From Russula earlei (lineage: Eukaryota > Basidiomycota > Agaricomycetes > Russulales > Russulaceae): a DNA stretch of 64,000 nt. The translations under genes were made by a program, and so were the position numbers. Below, piece after piece: positions 37,902 to 47,564 of the stretch. Location of the stretch: the NCBI GenBank assembly GCA_025769875.1, contig JAGFNK010000019.1:124001-188000 (forward strand), written 5' to 3'. Every line of letters starts with the position of its first letter. The first letter of the stretch is position 1. Below the pieces are notes generated by a model, which was given only the letters and a program-made list of their open reading frames with translations, was not told where the DNA came from and searched no databases.

Positions 37902-40900
37902 TAAGTGTTCACTTATATCCCACAATGTACAAATTAGTGCAGGAAGTAGTTCCCTGCATAGTGAATGTAACACCAATTGTTCGAGATGTAGAGGAAAGCA
38001 CGACTTGAGTAAAATGGGATCCTTATGGCTCCTAGACTCTGGCGCATCTGCACACTTCACCTTCGAAATAAAAGACTTTATAGAGTATACGCTGGCTCTG
38101 CCACATGAAAGATCCCCTGTTAAAACTGCCAATAACACAATATATGTGGAAGGCAAAGGCGCTGTGTTGCTTCGGCACACTGTCAACTCTAAACAAGTTG
38201 TCACGCGCATTTCTCCTGTTCTCTATATTCCGAAAATTAACACTCGGATATTATCTATGGGGGAGTTTTTACAACAAGGGATGCATGCATTCGGGAATAA
38301 TAGACATATTTCCCTAAGAGAGGATGGAGTGAATAATTCTGATCCTCTTACACCCCTTAATTCCTGGGTCAAACAACATATTGGTTAGACGCCTCGATTG
38401 GAAAGTGCGGCAAGCGCATTCTCCTGATCTACGTGGTAGATTATGATGTCCATTCACCGACAGCCATTGGCAACACCACATACTAAGGATGTCATGAACA
38501 CATGACAAAGACACATACCAAGGGTCTCCCTGAAACCGAAAATCCCTCAGACAGCCAGTATTCTGGCTGCACGCAGGCCAAAATGCCTGCATCTGTGCAC
38601 CCTCTTCTGAACTCGTGCGGCCGACCGTTTGGAGCATTGTCTGTAATGGCGTCATGGCGTTAGAGCGTTAGCTCAAGGTTCGGTGGGCCAGTCCCTGTGA
38701 CTTGGTTCAAGGTTCCAGTGGGGGTTGCGCTCAAAGAGACCGGTTTGAGGTTTAGCGTCTCAAGGCTGAAGTCAGGCAATGACTCAGTCCGTAGACAGAG
38801 TCGATCTCCTGGTTTCACAGAAGAGGAGGACGTGAGAAGAGGAGAGGGAAGAGGAACACAGGGTTCCTTGGGTGGCTCGTAAGCAGAGTAAGCCAGCACA
38901 AGAATTGGTTTGATAGATACAGGGCAAGGTGCGAAGGAAGGGACAAAGCTAGCTGGGGCATTCCCAGCTTTACAGGCTAAATATGTATTAGCGAGCTGTA
39001 CAGTACATAGCAACAAAGTGAAAGGCAGATCAATAGCAAAAGTAGCTAACAAAGATGAAACATTAAGTGAACAAAATAGATGAAACACGTCACCATCAAG
39101 GATGAAAGTAACCCGAACGGATAATAAAAAAGGGACAATGATGGGATTATGACAAAACCCAGGGAATCATAACATATACACTCGGACCTTAAAAGTTTCC
39201 CTGTGAAGTCGTATCATAAGTACGAATATTTTGTCAGCTTCATGGACAATTATTCCTCCTATGCATGGATTACACTCCTAAAAAATAAAAAGTCGACCAT
39301 AATGGCCGTCAAGCAATTCCTTGCCATGGTCAAAAACCAATACAAAGCAGGAATTAGAGAGTGGATGTCCGATGCTGGCAGAGAGTACAAGTCAGAGGCC
39401 TTTGATAATGTCCTAAAGGACGAAGGAATTAAAATTTTGCAAAGCGCCCCATACACTCCACAACAGAATGGACGCGCAGAGCGCTTTATGCGCACTGTAA
39501 TGGACAAAGCTCAGGCAATGCGCCTTGAAGCTTGTCTACCACCCTCCTGGTGGGAATTTGCAGTGAATCATGGGACACACTGTTACAATAGGACACCTGC
39601 CAGACGCCTTCAATGGCGTACACCCTACGAAGTCCTAAAGAACGAGGTCCCTGATATCTCACACCTCAGAGTATTTGGTTGCGGTGCATTTGTGCACATA
39701 CCAGAAAAGCATCGAGTCAATAAGCTTTCACCTAAAAGCGAGCTAATGATCTACCTTGGTCATACTGAGGGGATCAAAGCCTCACTTTTCATGAGGCTCC
39801 CAAATCATACGCTTTACACAAATGCTACCGCCCTGTACGATGAGACCCTGTACCCCAAATGTGACAAAGCGTGCACTAAAGGTACCACGCGGATTAATGA
39901 ACCACGTGAGGAACTACCGCAACAACCTGTCGAAGACACCATTCCTGGTGTTGATGACCCATTCCCTACAATTAAAAGTGAGGATGATGAGCAGCCTATA
40001 CAGGCACCAGAAGAAGAGGAACACGAGCAAATGCCCATCCCTCCTATCCCGTCCCCTCCTCCTGTTGAAGAACCTGTACCTCTTCGAAGGTCTCAGCGGT
40101 TGAGGAAAGTACCTACCCATCCTGGCAACGTCTATGGTGAACGCAGACACCCCACAGAAGTGGAAAAAGATGTTCGGCGCACATGCACATGGAGAACAAT
40201 GACAGAAAACCAACCCGGTAGCTCTGGTGAGGGTAGTACATCAGGATCGGCCGTACCAGGCCCTTACCCTCCTGTCATCCTTGACGATCAACCGCCGCAA
40301 GCCTCTGAGGATGAGGTAGAAGACATTCTATGTCTTGCAAGAGAAGGGGGAGTCAAATTTCTGAACTATCTGCTCGCCCAAGCAGTTCCACTAAGTTCGG
40401 AAGCACCTGATACTGCGAAGATTCGCGAATGGACCTTTAGGGACATTCTGCGAATGCCAAGTGAACTCCAAAAGGAGTGGAAAGATGCTTGTCGCGAGGA
40501 GTTGGAATCCCTCCACAGATGCAAAGTCTTCAAACTAGTCGATCCTCCCAAGGATCGCAAAATAATTAAAATTAGATGGGTATTCAACCTTAAGTCTGAT
40601 GGTCATAAAAAAGCCAGACTAGTTGCCAAAGGCTTCTCCCAAGTAGAAGGCATTGACTATGATGAAATATTCTCACCCGTGGTACGGTTTGAGACAGTCC
40701 ACCTAATGATTGCGCTTGCAGCACTTAAAAACTGGCACATTAGTGGACTAGACGTCAAGACTGCCTTTCTCTATGGTGAGCTTGATGAAGAGCTCTATAT
40801 GGAGCAGCCCGAGGGCTTCAAAATAAAAGGCCAAGAGCGTAAAGTCATGCGCCTAAAACGCGCAATATATGGACTCAAGCAAGCGGCACTTGCATGGTGG

Positions 40901-41950
40901 AAAGCCCTTGACAAGTCCATGGCCTCGCTCAGCCTTATTCACCTTATGTCTGACTCTGGGCTCTTTGTTAGTAAAGACAAGAGCATCATAGCCATCGTCT
41001 ATGTTGATGATGTACTCTTCTTTGGAGCAGACAAAAAACAAATCAATAAAACAAAGGAGCGCTTCATGAAGCTCTGGGAATGTCGAGATCTGGGCAATGC
41101 CCAAGAATTTCTATGCATGCGCATTCAACGCAAGTCCGGCCAGATCCATCTGGACCAGACTGAATATCTATAGAAAGTGCTGCAGCGTTTCGACTTGCTT
41201 AATGCAAACCCTGCTCCTACTCCGCTACCAGAGGGCTATCACCCCTCTCCCAACACTTCCACTGCTGACCCAGCCTTGCGGTCCAAATTCCAGCAAGTTA
41301 TAGGATCACTCCTATACATAATGCTTGGAACACGTCCAGACATAGCCTTTGCTGTCACAAAGTTGTCGCAACATGCTGCCAATCCCTCAGAGGATCATTT
41401 AAATCGTGCATACTATATTTGCCGATACCTCTTGGGAACTGCCAATTATGCCTTGGTCTACGATGGACCATCCAATGGCGGCCTAATGGCATATGCTGAC
41501 TCTGACTGGGCCTCTGATCTGACCAATCGGAAGTCTACTACAGGCTATATGGTGAACCTGGCTGGAGCAATATTTTCATGGAACTCATGAGCACAGAAAA
41601 CAGTTGCGCTCTCCTCCACAGAAGCCGAGTATATGTCGCTCTCTGACATGAGCAGACAGTTAGTTTGGATCAAATCCTTACTAACAGAACTTGGCATCAA
41701 TCTTGCTCCCATCCCACTGTTTGGTGATAACCAAGGCTCAATATTCTTAGCCTCCAACCCTGTACAAGAAAAGCGCATCAAACACATTGATTTGCGCTAT
41801 CACTTCATTCATGAAGTCATTCAAAATAAACAGGTGGAGCTATTCTTTATTGAAGGGGCTAATAACCCAGCTGACATGTTCACCAAGAACCTTGGTTGCA
41901 TCAAGTTCCTCAAATTCAGGGAGCAACTAGGACTAATGTTCTACCCCTGA
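37894..41950 (+). pseudogene. Copia pol: protease, integrase, reverse transcriptase, RNase H
   Basis: The protease frame starts at 37894 and carries LWLLDSGASAHFT. The region up to 38640 degrades. A 533-bp insertion (38642-39174) breaks the integrase, whose text continues across it as SIVHSDLKSFP. The integrase core has WMSDAGREYKSEAF and SAPYTPQQNGRAERFMRTVM. Reverse transcriptase has IRWVFNLKSDGHKKARLVAK, SGLDVKTAFLYGELDEELYM and the catalytic YVDDVLF (about 41001-41021). RNase H has YADSDWASD and ALSSTEAEY. TAG at 41171-41173 and TGA at 41588-41590 interrupt an otherwise open frame from 39203 to 41950. Confidence 0.85.
38642..39174. mobile_element. Probable solo LTR inserted in Copia integrase
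   Basis: The insert begins TGTAATGGCG and ends CATAACA, so it has TGT...ACA termini as LTRs do. Removing it restores the integrase text SIVHSDLKSF exactly at TTGT/ACACTCGG. Its flanks resemble an imperfect 5-bp duplication of TGTAC: left TGTC with one base lost, right TATAC with G-to-A. No second LTR or internal region is present. It also holds a 142-codon minus-strand frame (39088-38660) with no recognised family. Orientation and parent element are unknown. Confidence 0.55.
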
Positions 41951-41990
41951 ATGTGGGAAAATGCTCACGGCATCTACCGATGCACTTAGC

Positions 41991-41999
41991 AAGGGGGAG
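41991..41999 (+). other. Polypurine tract of Copia element
   Basis: AAGGGGGAG lies immediately before the 3' LTR start at 42000. This is the standard site for plus-strand DNA priming. Confidence 0.8.
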
Positions 42000-42381
42000 T
42001 GTTGAACCGGAACCCAAATGGATCAAAGAAGGCAACATTGTACAAGGTTCAAGATCCACTGCTCGAGGTTACGTGTTAGACAGAACTTTAGTATATGCGC
42101 TTATGGCAATAGAGTTATGCATACTACGCTATCTATCACAAGATGCAGCCTTATGCTGTGTCTAGAACGTTTCCACATCATGCATCACTGAATGTGCGAT
42201 ATAGTGGACACCTGTAGTCACCTCTTTTGGACTTAGGAACAGCCCTGGGTCATAGAGGCATAAATACCATACTTGTAGATGAGTATACATAATCGCTCTA
42301 CACCCCAATATCACTTGAGCATTAGCACAACCTCTAAGGTGGGTTGCTTGGCCTGTTAGCTGCGCTCTATGCTGCGCAACA
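42000..42381 (+). repeat. 3' LTR of Copia element
   Basis: 382 bp, TGTTGAACCGG to CTGCGCAACA, matching the 5' LTR. It is followed by the target duplication GACAG and then the continuation of the hAT transposase frame. Confidence 0.92.
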
Positions 42382-42966
42382 GACAGTCACGATGGCACTA
42401 CTGACAAAGGTTTGGATACAGAGTGGGCTGTTTGAGATGATGCCACCAAAGACACTGCGCCGAAAACATGGTGACAACAGATCAAAAAATTAGTAGTAGC
42501 ACTTCAACTGTGTATATACCGTTTATTAAACCTATATAGATGGTTATACTGTTTATGCAACCGTTTATGTATACTTGGCCTTCAGCAAGTAAACATATAC
42601 TAAACGGTTGGAGTGTTAGTCCCAAATGCATCGAAATTGATAGATAATGTGTTTAGAAACAAGTTTCCAACTTCAAAATTATCACTCTTATTATTCCTTC
42701 AAATGGATAGTATTGCAGAAAGTGTGCTCAGAGACCTTTTCATAGGCATCCTATCTATAGTCTTCAGGACTTAGAATAGCAAAAGGTATAATGTGGCAAG
42801 CGTCAAAGCCGTTGCAAAAGTGGGGATGTTTTGCTTACATAACCACATGCTGGCAATGAAGGACGCCTACCTTACAAAGTTTTAAATGTAGTTGTTCAAG
42901 CAGATACAGGGGAAAATGAAATCGGCAAGATGGTAGTGAATCGGTGAGTTCCCCATAGGTGACAGT

Positions 42967-43135
42967 ATCGCCAATATTACAAGTGCTTTTTGCAACCAGA
43001 TTGCTTGGGGTTGAGGCGACAGGACACCATTACTCGCGAGGGAGGCAGAAACCGATGGGGCAGAAACACAATCGACTTCTTCAAGGCTGTGGAATCGATA
43101 GGACTCCGACACACCTACAAATGAATTCCTTCAAG
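42967..43135 (+). repeat. Downstream flank of duplicated NLR unit, copy 1 (displaced)
   Basis: This about 165-170 bp segment (beginning TATCGCCAATATTAC) matches 55087-55250, which lies just downstream of NLR copy 2. In copy 1 it is about 12 kb away from the NLR end because the nested elements occupy the space between. The match stops at GAATTCC, where the Ty3 fragment begins. No coding function is assigned. Confidence 0.8.
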
Positions 43136-43141
43136 GGCCTT

Positions 43142-44348
43142 CTACGGAGAATGGTTCATGACACTTATGTTGGTGGGTGTTTTGGGGTATGGCCAGTTTT
43201 GTATGCTGGTTACTTTCTTTGGGTCCATTTGAATAGTGTTTCCTTTCAATACGACTCCTAAGAATTCCACTGTTGATTGTTCAAATTGGCATTTTTCTGG
43301 TTTGAGGTACAGATCATGCTTCTTTAGTTTGTCCAGTATTCTGTGGATGTATCGTTCGTGGTTTGGATCATCCTCTTTTGTTGCGATTAATATGTCATCC
43401 ATGTAGATGGTTAGCCAGTCTTCTTGTAATTCTTCTTTGAATATGGCGTTCATCATGGTTTGAAAGGTGGCTGGTGAGTTGGTTAATCCAAAGAACATTA
43501 TGGTGGGTTCAAATAGTCCTTCATTGGTGAGGAAGGCCACTTTCCATTGGTCTCCTTCTTTGATCCGTACATTGTTATATCCCCATTGTATATTGAATTT
43601 GGTGAATTTTCCTTTTCCATGGACCTTGTTTATTAATTGTGGGATTAATGGCAGTGGATATCGGTTTCATATGGTCCATTCGTTTAGTTTTCGATAGTCT
43701 TGTACCAGTCATAGTTTTCCATCCTTCTTTTTGATGAAGAAGATTGGTGCAGCATAGGGAGATTTAGATGGACAGATGTACCCTTTATGTAGGTGTTCTT
43801 TGACGAATTTCTTCAACTCTTCTTGTTCATTTTGAGTTAAAGGGTATATTTTTCCTGGTAGGGAACTAGGGGCTCCGGGTTTTAGTTGGATGGCATGGTC
43901 CCATATTCTTGGTTTGGGGAATTGTTGAGCTGCCTCCTCAGAGAACACTTGATTGTGTTGTCTGTATTTTTCTGGGATGTCATGATGGTTGTTTGTTTCT
44001 GGGGAAACAATAATCTGCCCAATGTACAGATCTGGATTTTCTTTCCTTCTTCATACAAATTGAGCTTTTGTGGCATCAGGGGGTTTGGCAATTATTGGTA
44101 AGTGTGATATGTCAATCCATCCTCTTGCCCAGTCGATTTTTGGTTGGTTAGCTGCAAACCAAGGATATCCCAAGATCATTTTGTTTTCTCCTAAGTCGGA
44201 GAGGAAGAATCTCATTTTGGTGATTTTTGATCCCATCCTTACATCTAAGTCCATATAGTATTGCAATGCTCCTGTTTTGTTGGATGTTCCGTCGACATTT
44301 AGTAATCTTCATGGTTGGTCGAGTTTCTTTATTGGGAGACAAAGCCAT
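43142..44348 (-). pseudogene. Ty3/gypsy protease and reverse transcriptase fragment
   Basis: The protease C-terminal part reads FFLSDLGENKMILGYPWFAA. Reverse transcriptase begins at KPGAPSSLPGKIYPLTQNEQ, then SPYAAPIFFIKKKDGKL. TGA follows in place of Arg before LVQDYRKLNEWTI, then TGA again before NRYPLPLIPQL. The palm motif MFFGLTNSPATFQTMMN and the catalytic YMDDI (about 43405-43391) are intact, followed by LKPEKCQFEQSTVEFLGVVL. It ends without RNase H. Confidence 0.8.
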
Positions 44349-44610
44349 TGAGCGTATTTTAGATTTAGGAAGTTTTCTGTTGCTCCAGAGTCCAATAAAG
44401 CAATGGTTTCAGCCCTCTTTTGATAAGAATGGAGGTATAGTCTGACTGTCATTGACTTTCTGTTAGATATATACACATTCTTATCAAAGCTCCTAATCCA
44501 GGCTGAGTGAATTAGGCAGAGGGAAAATCCTGAGAGACTCCTAGTTGTGAGGCCAGCATATCCTTATCTTGGTCTGAAAGTGACTCCAGAGTTGCTCTTG
44601 CAGTGGCAAT

Positions 44611-46415
44611 TCAATCTTCAGAAGAAGACGAGCAAGTGTGAGCGTTATTTATGGTTGGTTCCACTATAGTGGTATTGTTGTCCCAGTCAATTAAATTGAC
44701 ACGTTCTTTGCATCGTGGACAGTTGCGTGCAAAGTGTCCAATTTGACCACATTGAAACAATTGTTGTTGTTTTGGCAATGATTGTTGTTGTTGCCAAGTT
44801 GCGTGACTTGTCCTCTGAAGTTTCGTTGGTTTTGGAATGGTGGGGCGCGTGTCCTGTCGATGTCCATAGGTACTTGCTGATTGGCCATAGACCTGGGAGC
44901 ATTTGACAAATTGTATCCTTGTTGGAAGGATTGGAATGCTCCATGTCCTCCCAGATTGAAGGTATTTCTTTGTTGATATTGTTGGTTCCCACGGTAAGGG
45001 AATCCTCCTCTTGGGACAAATGGTGTACATCTGAACATATTATTCTGTTCTAACAGGTTGGCCAGTAATTGTTTTCCTTTAACAATCTTGACTGCGCATT
45101 GTCTGATATTGTCGTAGGAGTTCATGTTTTAAGAAGTTAGTATAATGTTGAGGACATTTTGTGGTAGTCCTCTCATGAATAGGTGGGTTACGAAGTCTTC
45201 TCCTAATTGATAGCCTGCTTCCCAAGCGAGTGTTTTGAACGTGGCTATGTATTGGTCAATCTTGTTATTTCTGAGTCATAAGTCCGAGATCTTCCTGGCT
45301 GCGCATTGTGCTCGTCCGGTGTCTTGGAACTGTTGTTGAAATTCGTGTAGGAACTGCTCCCATATGGCTGGGATATCATCCTGTGGACCGAGAGTATCGA
45401 TCCATGTCGCTATGCTCCTAGCCCAGTTATCGGTTTCTGACCCTTTTATGAGAGTTAAGGCCAACGCGACTTGTCAAATAGGAGAGTTCATGCCCGTGAC
45501 AGTTCGGTTGGCATGGAGGTAATCAGTTAGTTCTCGAATAAACAAGTCTGCTTTGGTTCGGTCGCCTTTGAATGGAACAGGAAGACTTCCGAGGGTCTTG
45601 GTATCACCTGGCACCGGTTGTGGTATCAGGACCTGAGGTAAGTTAGCATTTGGACCATATCCTCCAGGGCCTCCCAGACCACCAGGGCCTCCCAGGCCAC
45701 CAGGGCCACCTGGTCCTCCTGGTCCTCCAGATCCCGAAGGATGTCCTCCGCTTTGTTGCAGAGTGTTTCTAAGAGCCTGATATGTATCATTTGGTGTGGT
45801 GGTGTTTGCTCTCCCAGCTGTGGTTGATGTTGCGGCAGCGGTCGACGTCGTGGCTGTGATGGTTGTGGTAGGTTGAGTAGTTGTGGTTGTAACTGTGGCC
45901 ATGGTGTTTGCTCTCTGATGGGGAAGCACTGATAAGGGTAGGTTGTTGGGGAAGAATATAGTGGGGGTGAGGGTGTTGTTGTTGTTCGATCCGATGGCGT
46001 CTGGTCTGAGGTCGTTGGGGATGGGTGTGTTTCATATATCTCGTCCAGTATTGGTTTCCTCTTCAATAGTTTCTGTACTAGCTGGCTCTGATTGTCTGTC
46101 GTCTGTATTCTCTCCAGCTTTTGACTCGTCGTATTTGTCCTGTGTGTCAAGGTTATAGCGGTTCAAGTCCTCTCGTTCTTCTCCTAAGTAGTGTCGTCCA
46201 CTTTCATCTTTGAATATTTCGTACCAAGTGTCTGCTCCAAAATAGACTGGTACTGTGAGATCATCGAATACTCGTCCTCCTGATGGATGAGTGATGTAAT
46301 AGCCTAGTGCTTGTTTGTTTTCTTCGGGTCCAACCCAATATGTATGCGTGTTAAACGGTACCACGAGCCTGTTCTGCTCTGGCAGGTAAGTTCGTTTCCT
46401 GCTTGATGAAGCCAT
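44611..46415 (-). pseudogene. Ty3/gypsy gag with several TGA stops
   Basis: The start at 46415 (MASSSRKRTYLPEQNRLVVP) is followed by one frame down to about 44770, broken by TGA at 46032, 45474 and 45276. The capsid-like part includes LGSLPVPFKGDRTKADLFIR and IWEQFLHEFQQQFQDTGRAQ. A Gly-Gly-Pro tract (GGPGGPGGLGG) lies near 45700. A frameshift near 44765 leads to the nucleocapsid knuckle CGQIGHFARNCPRC, in CX2CX4HX4C form except that the first Cys is within QCGQ. Confidence 0.75.
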
Positions 46416-47564
46416 GATGAAACAAAGTCAAATCTAATGTCACTGCCGTCGGGTCAGATGATGATCAACTAGACTCGTTGAGTGTTCAATGGTGGAGTTA
46501 ACTGGTAGTCAGGCAGTTAATGAGAAAGAAAGAATCGATTGTCTGGTAACTAGACAGGAGATTCGACTTGACCTCCTAGTGAGGCCGTAGTATGGTTTAT
46601 ATACCTGCGAGAATACCCAGAGCCTGGTAGTACATTCAAGATGGGGAAATTGCAAGAGAAGAAAGGAATCGTAGAGAATCGTCGACGCGCAAGAGGAAAA
46701 GACAAGTGGCTGCTACGCGTGACTGGAAACTTCGAAAATTTACCATACGCGGGCTTTGCCTTTACGCCCTTGCGCGCACGCGGTATCAGGTGCCCTCCAC
46801 GACGCCATTTACACTTTGGCCTTTGCGTGAACGGTGCAATGACTGGATTTTGCCCGCAACATCATGATAATCTCTGAATATTGCCAGGTGCGCGCACGCG
46901 TCCACTCAAAGCCTCGATCATCCTTGCGAATAACGTATGCCTTTGTTTGGATTGCCTGCCTATCGATTCTATTAGAGTGGGAAAAAGCATGGCCACGTGC
47001 TGTGTTGCATCTTGGAATCATCGTTTCGAGTCTAGTCCTCTCCTCGCCACCAACCATCTGGCACTTGGAATATTCACAACTGATCTATACAATCCTTTGC
47101 TATACTATCACCACCTGGCCCCATCCTTGTTTGCCACATGGAGGTTGAGCAAAGCAAAACCCTATGTTACCCTCACCCATGCACAGATCATGCACGGCCC
47201 TCAGGCCACTGCCTGTACATGTAACGCTGGATGTTCCTGTAGTAGGTTATGGATGGAATGAATTTGGCGTTGAGTTGTTTGGTCATCTGAGCTCGCTATT
47301 GTGCATGGCCTGTATACTGGGGCCTCCCATAGAGATTTCTCGTTCGTTGGCCTCTTGGGAATTGATGATAGGGTTAGGATTAGGCGGAGGTGGATCGACG
47401 ACGTCCGCGATCCATGGGCCGGCGTGGTATGGCTCTAACGTCTAGCCTTTGGAAGACCGAAATCGGCCATGCTATGGTCATGCATGTCAAGTTTGACGTT
47501 CACCGAACAACATGCATACCGTTTTCGGGGCTTGCCACAGTTGGGTGTGCGCACCACTGGCATC

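Larger units (their letters stand above)
35996..42381 (+). mobile_element. Ty1/Copia LTR retrotransposon, near full length
   Basis: Two LTRs (35996-36379 and 42000-42381) with TGTTG...ACA termini are flanked by the 5-bp target duplication GACAG (35991-35995 and 42382-42386). A primer-binding site follows the 5' LTR and a purine tract precedes the 3' LTR. Coding order is gag, protease, integrase, reverse transcriptase, RNase H, which defines Copia. I count about 18-19 differences between the LTRs (about 95% identity), so the insertion is not recent. It is disabled by in-frame stops and a nested solo LTR. Confidence 0.92.
32600..42497 (+). pseudogene. hAT transposase, decayed and split by Copia insertion
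   Basis: Fragments in several frames give the hAT layout. There is a BED-like finger (HWEFQCRFC near 33465, LAGHVTEC near 33630). RNase-H-fold pieces follow: ATDMWTTPQMVYTFACSVG, STDNASVNDVIISTVARILL and a Glu/Asp-rich insert near 34550-34640. Next come VIRDVRTRWNYTHAMI (about 34840) and LLDDDEWKTLGEMADILEV (about 35012). The dimerisation region reads FPIIAQMAHDYLAIPATSVS (about 35861-35925). The C-terminal coding text SLKEKTV is cut by the Copia element at 35991/42386 and resumes as TMALLTKVWIQSGLFEMMPP to a stop near 42494. Introns may explain some frame changes, but stops suggest decay. Confidence 0.7.
32383..42618 (+). mobile_element. hAT-family DNA transposon, interrupted by Copia
   Basis: The ends are short imperfect inverted repeats: TAAGGCTCCAACC at 32383-32395 and GGTTGGAGTGTTA at 42606-42618. 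They are flanked by an identical 8-bp direct repeat GTCCCAAA (32375-32382 and 42619-42626). Eight-base target duplications and ends fitting YARNG are hallmarks of hAT elements, and the internal transposase remnants agree. Without the nested Copia element it would be about 3.85 kb. Confidence 0.85.
30754..42874. mobile_element. TA-flanked inverted-repeat DNA element, host of nested insertions
   Basis: The left end (30754 on) reads TAAGGTAGGCGTC-A-TTCATT then GCCAGCA, with CTTACATAAGC inward. The right end (to 42874) is its inverted complement with few mismatches: GCTTACATAA then TGCTGGCAATGAAGGACGCC and TACCTTA. The repeat arms span about 40 bp. The outermost TA on both sides suits a TA target duplication (Tc1/mariner-like), which is inference. 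Subtracting the hAT insertion leaves about 1.9 kb. A minus-strand frame (31972-31493), with MAWKSKATRSRIQNLSKVSR near its middle, may be a decayed transposase N terminus. The rest is C/T-rich and non-coding. Confidence 0.75.
43136..46790 (-). mobile_element. Truncated Ty3/gypsy LTR retrotransposon
   Basis: On the minus strand the order is leader/possible LTR remnant (46790-46420), gag, CCHC knuckle, protease, reverse transcriptase. The element is cut at 43136 within the C-terminal part of reverse transcriptase. RNase H, integrase and 3' LTR are missing. The boundary coincides with the end of the duplicated NLR unit, which suggests a rearrangement joined the two. A TATA-like GGTATATAAACC lies on the minus strand near 46590-46605. 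Confidence 0.8.

Noticed and set aside
38660..39088. 142-codon minus-strand frame as a captured host gene
   Set aside because: No family motif is seen, and the segment fits a solo LTR by its ends and by restoration of the integrase text on removal.
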